DNA from: Microbacterium sp. SCN 70-27
Lineage (GTDB): Bacteria > Actinomycetota > Actinomycetes > Actinomycetales > Microbacteriaceae
Length of the DNA: 41,932 nt
Assembly (NCBI GenBank): GCA_001724425.1
Contig: MEEK01000023.1
Location: 1-41,932 of the forward strand
Direction: 5' to 3'
Part shown: piece after piece, positions 1 to 6,935 of the stretch
Layout of the letters: each line of letters starts with the position of its first letter
How positions within the stretch are numbered: the stretch's first letter is position 1
The notes under the pieces: generated by a model
What the model was told of the DNA's origin: nothing
Databases searched by the model: none
The model's input: only the letters and a program-made list of their open reading frames with translations
Position numbers and translations under genes: made by a program

Positions 1-2
1 AC

Positions 3-296
3 CCATCGAAGGCAAACCGGACCTGGCTACGCGCGCACGGCATTGCGACGACCATCCCCGAACGCGACGATCAGATCGCGCACCGCCGGAAGAAGCCGGG
101 CCGGCCGATCGACTTCGGCACCGATCAGAGAGAACGCTACAAAGGCCGCAACGTCGTCGAACGATGCTTCAACCGCCTCAAGCAGTGGCGCGGCATCGCA
201 CTGCGATCAGACAAACTCGCCCGAAACTACCGCGCTGCCATCTGCCTCTCCTCGACCCTCATCTGGATCAAGACCGACTTAATCAACACGCCCTAG
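3..296 (+). CDS. IS5-family transposase, C-terminal part (5' end outside window)
   Basis: The reading frame is open from the first bases and ends at TAG 294-296, so only the last 97 residues are present. They contain the IS5/IS4-type signature Y-x2-R-x3-E-x6-K in YKGRNVVERCFNRLK, which carries the third catalytic acid of the DDE triad, followed by QWRGIALR and the usual hydrophobic C-terminus. The stop codon lies inside the sequence taatcaacacgccctag, where the terminal inverted repeat of the IS427 subgroup normally sits. The CTAG at 293-296 would fit a YTAR target duplication, but the left end is outside the window, so this is unproven. The protein would cut and join the ends of its own element. 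The next bases belong to a permease remnant, which suggests that the IS inserted into that gene. Confidence 0.8.
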   Translation, partial: PSKANRTWLRAHGIATTIPERDDQIAHRRKKPGRPIDFGTDQRERYKGRNVVERCFNRLKQWRGIALRSDKLARNYRAAICLSSTLIWIKTDLINTP

Positions 297-300
297 GGCG

Positions 301-519
301 GTGATGTTCTCTGTTGCGACAAGGAACTCTCTCGTCGCCCTGCCCCTCGCGCTGGCGCTCCCTCCGCAGTTCAGCATCGCACCGTTGGCCGTAGTGACCC
401 AGACGTTGATCGAGCTGGTCGCGATGGTCGTGCTCGTGCGCGTCATTCCCCGCCTTACACGGACACCCGCCGCGGGAAGCGGCCCGGAACTACAGCAAAA
501 AGCAGTCACGCGAACCTGA
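301..519 (+). pseudogene. 3' remnant of an arsenite/bile-acid-type permease
   Basis: The frame encodes about 72 residues with two hydrophobic segments: NSLVALPLALAL, and PLAVVTQTLIELVAMVVLVR followed by VIPRL. This order (FSVATRNSL, then a TQT-L-E helix, then VRxIPRL) matches the last two membrane helices of arsenic-resistance/BASS-superfamily permeases as I know them. A full protein has about 300 residues and ten helices, so the 5' three quarters is missing. The IS5-type element ends directly upstream (296) and probably removed or split it. The GTG/ATG at 301-306 are internal codons, not true starts. The natural stop appears to be TGA 517-519. Family assignment is from recall and moderately sure; non-function is nearly certain. 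Confidence 0.6.
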
Positions 520-559
520 GGCGCTACCCGGAGTGCGAACACGTAGTCTCGAAAAACAA

Positions 560-710
560 CAGCTTTCTGAGACATCGGCCGGATCCCAGCTGCGTGATCG
601 ATGCTCCGTGTGATCCCGGGTCAGCTGCTGTCTCAGCAACGCGTCTCACCGGAAAGTGTCTCAGCGTGGCGACGTGGAGGGGTTTGTGAGCCACAATGGC
701 TGAGTGAGAC
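560..710. promoter_or_regulatory. Candidate res site of the serine resolvase
   Basis: The stretch upstream of the resolvase carries repeated GTCTCA-type sites: CTGAGACA at 567-574, TGTCTCAG at 629-636, CGTCTCAC at 642-649, TGTCTCAG at 657-664, and GTGAGAC at 704-710 overlapping the resolvase start. Direct and inverted copies 13-15 bases apart just before a resolvase gene are what a res site with several dimer-binding subsites looks like. An AGCTG/CAGCTG pair (588-592, 622-627) adds further symmetry. The same DNA would also act as the operator for autorepression. Subsite borders are not proven. Confidence 0.45.
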
Positions 711-1300
711 TTCTTGGATACACCCGCGTGAGCACAGCGACTCAGGATGCGCAGCTGCAGCTCGACGCCCTCGTCGCCGCTGGGGTTCAGAAGCGCGACG
801 TGTTCGCCGATGTCACCTCCGGGAGCAAGACCGCGATCGAGCGCCGCGGGATGAAGAAGCTGCTCGAGCACGCAGAGGCCGGTGACACCGTCGTCGTCTG
901 GCGCGTGGACCGCCTCGGCCGCTCCCTCATCGACGTGTTGAACACCGTAAACCTGCTGCGCGAGCGGGGCATCCATGTGCGTTCTATCTCGGATGGGATA
1001 GATCCGGCGACGTCGACCGGCCGGTTGATGCTGAACATGCTCGCCACGCTGGCCGAGTACGAGCGGGAACTGATTGTCGAGCGCGTGAATGCCGGCATCG
1101 CCGCAGCCAGGCAGAACGGCACCCGCTTCGGTCGACCACTGTCCGACCCGGCGGTCATTGCCGACAAGCTCGCGATTGCAGCCGATGCCCGAGCGAAAGG
1201 TCGCACCGCCGAGGACGCAGCTCGACTCGTCGGGTGGAGTCGCGCCACGCTCTACCGCCACCAGCAAGCCCTCGCCAGCCGCGAGAGCGTCACCATGTAG
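704..1300 (+). CDS. Serine recombinase, Tn3/Tn552-type resolvase
   Basis: A 198-residue protein with the N-terminal resolvase/invertase fold. YTRVSTATQDAQLQLDAL contains the nucleophile Ser10 and Arg8. VVVWRVDRLGRSL (about 60-75) and the E helix LATLAEYERELIVERV follow, then a C-terminal helix-turn-helix (RTAEDAARLVGWSRATLYRH). It resolves cointegrates formed by replicative transposition. The start is GTG 704; an upstream ATG at 696 is out of frame and closes at once. No strong ribosome site is visible within 12 bases of the start. The transposase gene starts 7 bases after its stop, which suggests one transcript. In Tn552 the resolvase accompanies a transposase of about 480 and an ATPase of about 271 residues, as here. 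Confidence 0.93.
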   Translation: MRLLGYTRVSTATQDAQLQLDALVAAGVQKRDVFADVTSGSKTAIERRGMKKLLEHAEAGDTVVVWRVDRLGRSLIDVLNTVNLLRERGIHVRSISDGIDPATSTGRLMLNMLATLAEYERELIVERVNAGIAAARQNGTRFGRPLSDPAVIADKLAIAADARAKGRTAEDAARLVGWSRATLYRHQQALASRESVTM

Positions 1301-1307
1301 CGATGTG

Positions 1308-2693
1308 ATGAGCGGCGGAGAGCGGTGGCGGATTCTTCGACTTCACGTCGAAGACCAGATACCCCTCACCGCTCTCGCCAGAGAAACCGGGATTGGCCTG
1401 CGCACGCTGCAACGCTGGAATCAGCTTTATCGAGACCACGGCATCACTGCGCTCGATCCCCATCCGAGAGCCGACGCGGGGACTCGTCGCACGGCGGGTG
1501 AGTTGGTTGCGTTCATCGAGCGCCTCGCGTTGACCAGGCCGAGGCCGGCACTCGCGACGCTGCATCGCCTTGTCAGCACCGAAGCGGAGCGGCACGGCCT
1601 GGCGGTGCCCAGCTACTCCACCGTCAGAGGCATCGTGCAGTCCCTCGATCCGGCGCTCGTGACGCTCGCGCTGGATGGACCCGCCGCGTATCGCGACCGG
1701 CACGAGCTGGTGTACCGCCGCCGAGCCGACCGACCCAATGAAATGTGGCAGGCCGATCACACCGAACTCGACATCCTCATCACCGGCGTCGACGGCAAGA
1801 CCGATCGACCCTGGCTCACGATCGTGATCGACGACCACTCACGCGCGATCTGCGGATACACCGTCTTCACCGGCGCCCCTTCCGCGATGAACACGGCCCT
1901 CGCGCTCCGGCAGGCGATCTGGCGCAAGACCGACCCAACGTGGGCGATGTGTGGCATCCCCGACGTAATCCACGTCGACCATGGCTCCGACTTCACCAGC
2001 CACCATCTCGAACGCACCGCCATCGAGCTGCGCATCCGGATCATCCACTCCACCGTGGGCCGGCCACAAGGCCGCGGCAAGATCGAACGCTTCTTTCGCA
2101 CCATCAACACCGAACTCCTCGCTACCCTCCCCGGACACCTCAGGCCCGGCGACAGGAATCCTCACCCCACTCTCGACCTGGCGGCCCTCGACCAGGCCAT
2201 AGGCGCGTTCATCACGACGTACAACGCGCGCCCACACCGCGAGCTCGGAGTATCGCCTCGGGACGCGTGGGTCGCGGATGGGTGGCTTCCGCGAATGCCC
2301 GACAGCCTGAAACAACTCGATGGTCTCCTGCTCACCGTCCCCAAGAACCGGGTCGTGCAGCGCGACGGCATTCACTTCCAGGGCCAGCGCTACCTCGCCC
2401 CGACACTTGCTCCGTTTGTCGGGCACACGATCATGATCCGCTACGACCCGCGCGACATCTCCGAGATCCGCGTATACGACCGCGACACTTTTGTCTGCGT
2501 CGCCGTCGATGAAGCCCACCCCAACCTCCGACTCAGCCTCCGCGACATCGAAACCGCTCGCCGAGCCCGTCGCCGAGAACTCCGGCACACCATCAACGAC
2601 CGCATCCCCACCGCCGTCACCCGCGAGGAGCCGCGCGCCGTCGCCGCACCTCCGCATCGGCGCCGGCTACGCACCTATGAAGAGGACGAGTGA
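1308..2693 (+). CDS. Tn552/TniA-like DDE transposase (Mu-type)
   Basis: 461 residues. An N-terminal helix-turn-helix (about 15-45, LTALARETGIGLRTLQRW) precedes an rve integrase core with Asp150 (MWQADHTEL), Asp224 (IHVDHGSDF) and Glu260 (GRGKIERFF), giving exact DD(35)E spacing. A Mu-type C-terminal beta-barrel region follows (about 340-420, VVQRDGIHFQGQRYLAPTL). It performs DNA cleavage and strand transfer, with target choice helped by the ATPase encoded next. ATG 1308 is preferred; GTG 1305 adds one residue, and the open frame further upstream only overlaps the resolvase. The stop TGA shares its last base with the ATG of the ATPase, so translation is probably coupled. Length and partners fit Tn552 p480 better than Tn7 TnsB. 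Confidence 0.92.
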   Translation: MSGGERWRILRLHVEDQIPLTALARETGIGLRTLQRWNQLYRDHGITALDPHPRADAGTRRTAGELVAFIERLALTRPRPALATLHRLVSTEAERHGLAVPSYSTVRGIVQSLDPALVTLALDGPAAYRDRHELVYRRRADRPNEMWQADHTELDILITGVDGKTDRPWLTIVIDDHSRAICGYTVFTGAPSAMNTALALRQAIWRKTDPTWAMCGIPDVIHVDHGSDFTSHHLERTAIELRIRIIHSTVGRPQGRGKIERFFRTINTELLATLPGHLRPGDRNPHPTLDLAALDQAIGAFITTYNARPHRELGVSPRDAWVADGWLPRMPDSLKQLDGLLLTVPKNRVVQRDGIHFQGQRYLAPTLAPFVGHTIMIRYDPRDISEIRVYDRDTFVCVAVDEAHPNLRLSLRDIETARRARRRELRHTINDRIPTAVTREEPRAVAAPPHRRRLRTYEEDE

Positions 2694-3502
2694 TGAACCA
2701 GGCCTTCATCGTTACCAAGGAGCACCGACGCTTCACCGAGTTCGCGAACGCCGTCCGCAAAGAGAAAACCATCGGCATCTGCCACGGCGACGCCGGAGTC
2801 GGCAAGACCAACTCCGCCCGCCGCTACGCGAACTGGGATGCGCTGGAGTCTTACATCAACGCGTGGGGACCTCGCGGCGAGCACGACGCCAAGTACTACG
2901 CCCTCGCGAACCGATCTCGCACCGTCTTCTACACACCCGAGGTCCTCTGCAGACCCAAAGACCTCATGCACGACATCGACCGCTGGCAGGCAAAAGTCGA
3001 GATCTGCGCCGACGAACACCTCCGCTCACGAGAGACCGAACCGACCACCACGGCGATCGGCATGTCTCACCTCGTCGACCTGCTCATCATCGACGAAGCC
3101 GAACGACTCACACCGACTGCGCTCGAGTTGCTCCGCGACCGACACGACCGCGATCACCTCTCCATGATCCTCATCGGCATGCCCGGCATCGACCAACGGT
3201 TCCGCCACTACCCACAGCTATACAGCCGACTCGGCTTCTCCCACCACTACCGAACCCTCGGGCGAGAAGAACTTCTCTTCGTCCTCGACCGCCACTGGAA
3301 ACGCTTAGGCCAACAACTCGACCCCGAAGACTTCACCGACGCGCAAGCCATAGCCGCGATCGAACGCATCACCCGCGGCAATTTCCGCCTCCTCGAACGC
3401 CTCTTCCCCCAGATCGCTCGAGTGCTGAAGATCAACGGACTCGAAACCATCACCGACGACGTCATCGAGGCCGCAGCCAGCATCCTCGTTATCGGCAACT
3501 AA
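2693..3502 (+). CDS. TniB/IstB-like AAA ATPase of the transposon
   Basis: 269 residues. The Walker A motif GDAGVGKT is at 32-39 and the Walker B motif LLIIDEAERL has Asp134-Glu135. Later there is a sensor-like stretch MILIGMPGIDQRF and a C-terminal helical lid. Such proteins (Tn552 p271, TniB, MuB) bind target DNA as ATP-dependent oligomers and direct the transposase to target sites. The gene overlaps the transposase stop by one base (TGATG). A TniQ or Tn7-like targeting partner is absent, so this is the simple two-gene transposase plus resolvase form. The stop TAA at 3500-3502 lies 48 bases before the transposon end. Confidence 0.9.
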   Translation: MNQAFIVTKEHRRFTEFANAVRKEKTIGICHGDAGVGKTNSARRYANWDALESYINAWGPRGEHDAKYYALANRSRTVFYTPEVLCRPKDLMHDIDRWQAKVEICADEHLRSRETEPTTTAIGMSHLVDLLIIDEAERLTPTALELLRDRHDRDHLSMILIGMPGIDQRFRHYPQLYSRLGFSHHYRTLGREELLFVLDRHWKRLGQQLDPEDFTDAQAIAAIERITRGNFRLLERLFPQIARVLKINGLETITDDVIEAAASILVIGN

Positions 3503-3550
3503 CGCCTCGAAGCGATCGCAGAACACCGCCACCGAGCGATCAACTCCACA
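3503..3550. mobile_element. Right terminus of the Tn552-like transposon
   Basis: Reading leftward from 3550 the end is TGTGGAGTTGATCGCTC, with the terminal TGT/ACA used by Tn552/Tn402-type transposases. Two copies of GATCGCT, 24 bases apart on the minus strand, would be transposase-binding repeats. Immediately outside, 3551-3604 is the start of a VOC protein gene whose frame loses homology exactly here. I found no matching inverted copy of this end to the left of the resolvase, so the left end may be degenerate, lost, or outside the window. Confidence 0.6.
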
Positions 3551-3604
3551 CTTCTCGAGGTCACGCACCTGGAGAGAGATGAAATCGGGGCCGATGACGG
3601 TCAT
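3551..3604 (-). pseudogene. 5' stub of a VOC (glyoxalase-fold) protein gene, cut by the transposon
   Basis: The minus strand from ATG 3602-3604 reads MTVIGPDFISLQVRDLEK. This is the standard opening strand of VOC-superfamily proteins (GPDFIxLQVRDLExS, then FYxxxLGL). After residue 18 the sequence becomes transposon DNA and the expected FY..LGL segment never appears. Divergent MarR-VOC pairs are common in actinobacteria, and the next gene is a marR with operators between the two starts, which supports the reading. The rest of the gene is not seen in this window. The stub may still be transcribed but cannot give a functional enzyme. Confidence 0.7.
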
Positions 3605-3616
3605 GGATGCTCCTTG

Positions 3617-3660
3617 ATGTCAGAATTCTTACATAGGCGAGTATGTCAGAATACTGACAT
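3617..3660. promoter_or_regulatory. Twin MarR-type operators
   Basis: ATGTCAGAATTCTTACAT (3617-3634) and ATGTCAGAATACTGACAT (3643-3660) are two 18-base near-palindromes, 26 bases apart. The second is almost perfect (ATGTCAG/CTGACAT) and overlaps the ATG of marR at 3659. The pair lies between the divergent marR and the broken VOC gene, so a MarR dimer would repress both. The low local G+C content stands out from the surroundings. Confidence 0.75.
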
Positions 3661-4084
3661 GGGAGCAAGCGAGCCGTCGATCGGGTATCTCGTCAAGCAC
3701 GCGCAGGCGCTGCTGCGCGCACGCATGGAGGAGGACCTCGCGCCCCTCGGCCTGACGGTGTCGCAGTACTCGTGTCTGTACCGGCTGAGTGTCGAGCCCG
3801 GGATCTCGGCGGCGGCGCTCGCGCGGAGCGTCTTCATGACGAGGCAGTCGATGGGGGCGATGCTGCAGCCGCTCACCGACCGCGGGCTCGTCCGGCGTAC
3901 ACAGCAGGCGGATGCGGGCCGTGCGCTGCCGATCGAGCTGACGGCATCCGGCGCCGCGCTCCTCGAAGACGCGCTGCCGATCGTCGACGCTGTGGAGCGG
4001 GAGATGATCGCCGACCTCGCACCGTCCGAGCGTGCGGCGCTCGCCGAGGGGCTCGCCCGCTGTATCGCCGGCCTCAGCCGGTGA
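3659..4084 (+). CDS. MarR-family transcriptional regulator
   Basis: 141 residues from ATG 3659 with a MarR winged helix: LTVSQYSCLYRLSVEPGISAAALAR, then SMGAMLQPLTDRGLVRR as recognition helix and wing, and GRALPIELTASGAALL. It is a dimeric repressor that usually responds to phenolics, oxidants or drugs; the ligand is unknown here. The ATG at 3659 fits the family N-terminus better than the longer frame beginning at 3614, which would run through both operators. Its start lies inside the second operator, so autorepression is likely. Its divergent partner was destroyed by the transposon, which may leave the regulator without its target. Its 3' end overlaps the convergent lipoprotein gene by 11 bases. 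Confidence 0.88.
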   Translation: MGASEPSIGYLVKHAQALLRARMEEDLAPLGLTVSQYSCLYRLSVEPGISAAALARSVFMTRQSMGAMLQPLTDRGLVRRTQQADAGRALPIELTASGAALLEDALPIVDAVEREMIADLAPSERAALAEGLARCIAGLSR

Positions 4085-4646
4085 GGTCCGAGGTGGGGAT
4101 GTGCGCGGCATCCTCGGGAAGCTGCGCGACGAGTCGTGGATCGCAGGCCGGGTCGTCCCCCGAGGCGTAGTCCGGCATCTGGGCATCCCCCACGCTCCCC
4201 GCGACGAGGACGACGCGCCACCGGTAGCAGGTGTACACGGTCGAGGGGCCACGGTACGTGGTGGCGGAGTTCGTGATGTCGTCACGGGGGACGTCCGGAC
4301 GCGCCCCGGATGTCACGAACTCCGTGAACTCGACCACCGCGCCGCCGAGGCCGTCGTCACCGGCATCCTCGATCGCGTAGACGACACTCGCGGGTGCGGT
4401 TGTCGGAATCGCACGCGGCGGCTCGGAGCCGTCCCACGTCGTGACCACGTCGGAGAGACGGGCCGCGATATCGGCAGCGTCCGTCGCCGGGACTCCCGGC
4501 TGGAGGGCGAGGAAGGTGACCTCCTGCTGCCCGCGGATCTGGCGCCAGAGCACGCCGTCGTACGACTGTTGTCCGGCGCAGCCCGTCAACACCGCGAATG
4601 CGGCCGTCGCGCCAAGCATGGAGACGATCGCGCGGGCGTGGGGCAT
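4074..4646 (-). CDS. Putative lipoprotein, function unknown
   Basis: 190 residues. An N-terminal signal with the lipobox LTGC (Cys23) predicts cleavage by signal peptidase II and anchoring on the outer face of the membrane. The mature part is acidic and has a few aromatic positions (TYRGPSTVYTCYRWRVVL) plus two further cysteines, but I recognise no family. The gene converges on marR and overlaps its stop. A perfect-armed palindrome at 4659-4675 lies just upstream of its start and may control it. It could be a solute-binding or sensor lipoprotein; nothing in the sequence decides this. Confidence 0.75.
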   Translation of the reverse strand: MPHARAIVSMLGATAAFAVLTGCAGQQSYDGVLWRQIRGQQEVTFLALQPGVPATDAADIAARLSDVVTTWDGSEPPRAIPTTAPASVVYAIEDAGDDGLGGAVVEFTEFVTSGARPDVPRDDITNSATTYRGPSTVYTCYRWRVVLVAGSVGDAQMPDYASGDDPACDPRLVAQLPEDAAHIPTSDLTG

Positions 4647-4658
4647 GATACGCGCAGT

Positions 4659-4675
4659 CTATCGATTATCGATAG
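4659..4675. promoter_or_regulatory. Palindromic operator-like site
   Basis: CTATCGATTATCGATAG is a 17-base dyad with CTATCGAT/ATCGATAG arms. It ends 13 bases upstream of the minus-strand lipoprotein ATG (4646). AT-rich dyads of this form are typical of PadR/GntR-like regulators, but no such gene is near, so the binding protein is unknown. Between here and 4883 I see no gene. Confidence 0.5.
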
Positions 4676-4883
4676 AAGAGGAACAGCGGAGATGGGTCGC
4701 GCGCCAGTGCCGAACGATCCCGCGGTGGGCAGTTGAGAGTGGACGCGACGGCGGGAGTCGAAACTGCGGTTGCGCGGGTTTCGCTGCTGCTGGAGAAGCG
4801 CGGAAGCACGCGGGTTGGGCCGTCGCACCGCGGAAATCAAGGGAGTGCGGGCTGCGATCAAGTCTCGTGTCGTTCGGCTTCAA

Positions 4884-5231
4884 TCAGGACAATTGGTCTG
4901 AATCTGGGGCGTTTGTGTCCACATGGTGTCCATGGGAGACGGGCATCCGGTCGCCGCCGCGAAACCGCTCGATCAACTCGCGGATGTTCTGCTCGTAACG
5001 CGCCATCAGCGCCAACTCGGCGTCTGTCGCGGGAATCCGGATCGGCGTCTCGCCGGGCGCGATCTGCTCAACAGTCGGAGGGTAGGTCGACTTCGTAAGC
5101 ATCGAAGCAAGCGTGTCAACGAACACGACGTCTGAGTCGAGGATCAGGATCGCGTGCTGCATGCCTGGAGGTATCGCGGCAGGGATCGTCCCGTTGATCC
5201 AGTGAGTCTGAGGCACTGCGATTTCGATCAT
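4884..5231 (-). CDS. Hypothetical protein, 115 aa
   Basis: I do not recognise this protein. It begins MIEIAVPQTHWINGTIPAAI, has a hydrophobic strand pair (HAILILDSDVVFVDTLA) and ends in a charged helix with ELALMARYEQNIRELIERF. No signal peptide or membrane segment is apparent. The ATG at 5231 is preceded on the minus strand by GAAGGTAAG about 7 bases away, a plausible ribosome site, which supports it as a real gene. G+C content and codon choice are less biased than in the core genes, as expected for accessory DNA. It lies in the same direction as the zinc-ribbon gene upstream, with a 111-base gap. Confidence 0.55.
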   Translation of the reverse strand: MIEIAVPQTHWINGTIPAAIPPGMQHAILILDSDVVFVDTLASMLTKSTYPPTVEQIAPGETPIRIPATDAELALMARYEQNIRELIERFRGGDRMPVSHGHHVDTNAPDSDQLS

Positions 5232-5342
5232 GTACTTACCTTCACAGGTAGGCTCGCCGATTCACGCGACTGGCGTTCGCGAACCCATCACCGGCGCGGC
5301 GCGGGCGCTCCGCTTGGTTCGCCCGGGCAGCCCCTCGGGGTG

Positions 5343-5654
5343 TCAGCCGCACTCGTCACAGACGCCGGTAAGGGGCAGTTCCAGACCGCACGTCGGACAA
5401 GACTTCGAGACCTGTTGGTAGGCCGATCGCGTCGCCCCACCATCTCGCACCCGATTCTCCGGATGACTCACCCCCCAGAGTCCGCGCCGGCTGCTTTCCC
5501 AGCGCTCGACGTCCCCGGCCGTCTCGAGTATCTCCGCCTCGCTGAGGAAACCGTTGGTGTATCCAGGTGCGATGTGCAATGCGCGGGGACTGTCGGTACG
5601 CGTTGGTTCCCCAAGTTGAGGACGATGGCAGACGACCCGATGGCGCCCATGCAT
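5343..5654 (-). CDS. Small protein with C-terminal zinc ribbon
   Basis: The last 20 residues read SCPTCGLELPLTGVCDECG: two CxxC knuckles nine residues apart, a strong zinc-ribbon signature, followed at once by the stop. The middle part (LSEAEILETAGDVERWESS, then GLWGVSHPENRVRDGGATRSAYQQ) looks like ordinary coding sequence. The start is uncertain: ATG 5654 gives 103 residues but overlaps the divergent gene at 5625 by 30 bases, and the first 25 residues (MHGRHRVVCHRPQLGEPTR) look non-coding, so a later TTG/GTG start is possible. Similar short zinc-ribbon tails occur in actinobacterial hypothetical proteins of unknown role; HNH-type or nucleic-acid binding would be a guess. Confidence 0.55.
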   Translation of the reverse strand: MHGRHRVVCHRPQLGEPTRTDSPRALHIAPGYTNGFLSEAEILETAGDVERWESSRRGLWGVSHPENRVRDGGATRSAYQQVSKSCPTCGLELPLTGVCDECG

Positions 5655-6110
5655 GACCCCGCACCGAAGGCGCGAGACTATCGAGACGCCCTCGGCCTAT
5701 CGGTCGGGGATCTGACTCTGTCGACATTGGATCACGCCGAGGCGCGAGCGCAATTGCGCGAGCGAGCTCGCCGCCTCGGTGCGCTGATCGGAACTCGATT
5801 GTCGGAACAAGGCCTGCGCAAAGACCAGTGGCCGTGGGAGCCGAGCGGCGTTGGCGCTTCAGAGATGGCGTTCGCCGCGTTTGAGTTAGCGGGTGGGAAC
5901 TGCGTCGAGCTGATGATCAAGTGGGATGCGACTTCAGGTGCACACTTCGAGTTCAAGGCGTATCCGCATAGGCGTCGACCCAACAACCCCCACCTGTACG
6001 CGGGGTTCGCTTCGATCGAACTGCTGGTTCCGTGGGCGGCAGATGACCGCGAGGTCGTTGAAAGGTTCTTCCATTTGGTGGGCGCTGTCCAGGAGACGTA
6101 CCCGCGGTAG
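5625..6110 (+). CDS. Hypothetical protein, 161 aa
   Basis: I do not recognise this protein. From ATG 5625 it reads MADDPMAPMHDPAPKARDYR, then a long charged helix (HAEARAQLRERARRLGALIG), a central region ending SEMAFAAFELAGGNCVELMI, and a C-terminal beta-rich part ending VERFFHLVGAVQETYPR. No signal or membrane segment is visible, so it is probably cytosolic. The start is supported by GAGGA 4-5 bases upstream; the frame stays open to 5154 but that part is arginine-rich shadow sequence. It is followed by a strong hairpin (6127-6174) shared with the convergent AbiE operon. Single-domain and monocistronic as far as seen. Confidence 0.65.
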   Translation: MADDPMAPMHDPAPKARDYRDALGLSVGDLTLSTLDHAEARAQLRERARRLGALIGTRLSEQGLRKDQWPWEPSGVGASEMAFAAFELAGGNCVELMIKWDATSGAHFEFKAYPHRRRPNNPHLYAGFASIELLVPWAADDREVVERFFHLVGAVQETYPR

Positions 6111-6126
6111 GCGATTGGTATCCATC

Positions 6127-6174
6127 ACAGGAGAGCAGCGTGGGAGTGCCATGACTCCCACGCCGCCCTCCTGT
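6127..6174. terminator. Bidirectional terminator hairpin
   Basis: Perfect inner arms GCGTGGGAGT (6138-6147) and ACTCCCACGC (6154-6163) enclose a 6-base loop, and outer arms ACAGGAG (6127-6133) and CTCCTGT (6168-6174) extend the stem. It lies 17 bases after the plus-strand gene and 48 bases after the minus-strand AbiE operon, so it can stop both. No T-tract is present, as is usual in high-GC actinobacteria. Confidence 0.75.
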
Positions 6175-6221
6175 TGCGATGGGTCAGCGAGCAACTCCGA
6201 CGCCGGTGGTGGAGAGCAGCG

Positions 6222-6935
6222 TCACGCGCCTGCACCGAGCGTCGGCCCCGCGTGCCCGTCTGTCCTGCGCCGAAGCCGCAGTTCGGCTTCCTCGCTCCAC
6301 TCGCGGGCGAGGGACGCGTAGCGGCGCCGGTCCTTCTGGTTGAGTCCGGCGAGTTTGGGGAGGAGTTCGAATGTCGTGCGCATGTGCCCGGGAATGTCAT
6401 CGACAGGTCCGCCGGTGGATGACAGGAGGACCTCGATCACGCCCGCGGCGGTGCCGCCGCTGTCGATCAGCGCGACGAGCTCGCGGGCGTCCTTCCGTCC
6501 CTTCTCCGTCGCGTGTCGGTCGAGCAGCGCGGCGATCTTCGTGGCGATGTGCGCGTCGAGGGTCAGCATGAGCCAGCCTTTGACCTTGAGATCCGGGTCG
6601 ACGTACCGGGTGAGTGCACCAACATCGAGAAGCAGCTTGGTCCCGAGTTTCGATTCATACGGGAAGTAGGCGTCGACGTGGACGCCGTCGGCATTGCCGC
6701 GCGCCTTCCGTCCACCGCTGTGAAGGTGGTTCTCGCTGTACTCGGTGAGGCGTTCCGGGAGCCGCTGTCGGAGGCTCTGGTCGGTGATGATCAGGTCGAT
6801 GTCATGGCTGATCTCGCCGCCGACGCGGGCATTCGTCGCCCATCCGCCGATGAGGATCGAGGGCTCGAGACCGTATCCGAGCGAGTCGAGAAGCGCGCGC
6901 AGTCGTCCCTCGTCGTCCGCTCCGAGAATCGTCAT
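6222..6935 (-). CDS. AbiEii-like nucleotidyltransferase toxin (type IV TA)
   Basis: 237 residues. LIGGWATNARVGGEISHDIDLIITD holds the nucleotidyltransferase core: GGWA at 30-33 and the metal-binding pair Asp45/Asp47 in SHDIDL. Further parts match the AbiEii/DUF1814 pattern: a KARGNADGVHVDAYFPYES strand with a third acid, LTLDAHIATKIAALLDR, then a conserved KGRKDARELVALI helix. Known AbiEii toxins transfer nucleotides and halt growth, giving phage abortive infection. The start ATG 6935 overlaps the TGA of the upstream antitoxin-type gene by four bases (ATGA), so translation is coupled; a longer frame upstream lies within that gene. Whether it defends against phage or only maintains the region is unknown. 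Confidence 0.82.
   Translation of the reverse strand: MTILGADDEGRLRALLDSLGYGLEPSILIGGWATNARVGGEISHDIDLIITDQSLRQRLPERLTEYSENHLHSGGRKARGNADGVHVDAYFPYESKLGTKLLLDVGALTRYVDPDLKVKGWLMLTLDAHIATKIAALLDRHATEKGRKDARELVALIDSGGTAAGVIEVLLSSTGGPVDDIPGHMRTTFELLPKLAGLNQKDRRRYASLAREWSEEAELRLRRRTDGHAGPTLGAGA

Noticed and set aside
307..316. TTCTC-TGT at 307-314 as left transposon end with a target duplication
   Set aside because: The five bases do not align with those at 3551-3555 (CTTCT), and the permease-like frame reads straight through this point.
1089..1307. N-terminal extension of the transposase frame to ATG 1089
   Set aside because: The added 73 residues lie entirely within the resolvase gene in another frame and look like arginine/proline shadow sequence; the family N-terminus begins at 1308.
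3614..3658. Longer MarR start at 3614
   Set aside because: It would translate both operator palindromes and adds residues not typical of the family; ATG 3659 is preferred.
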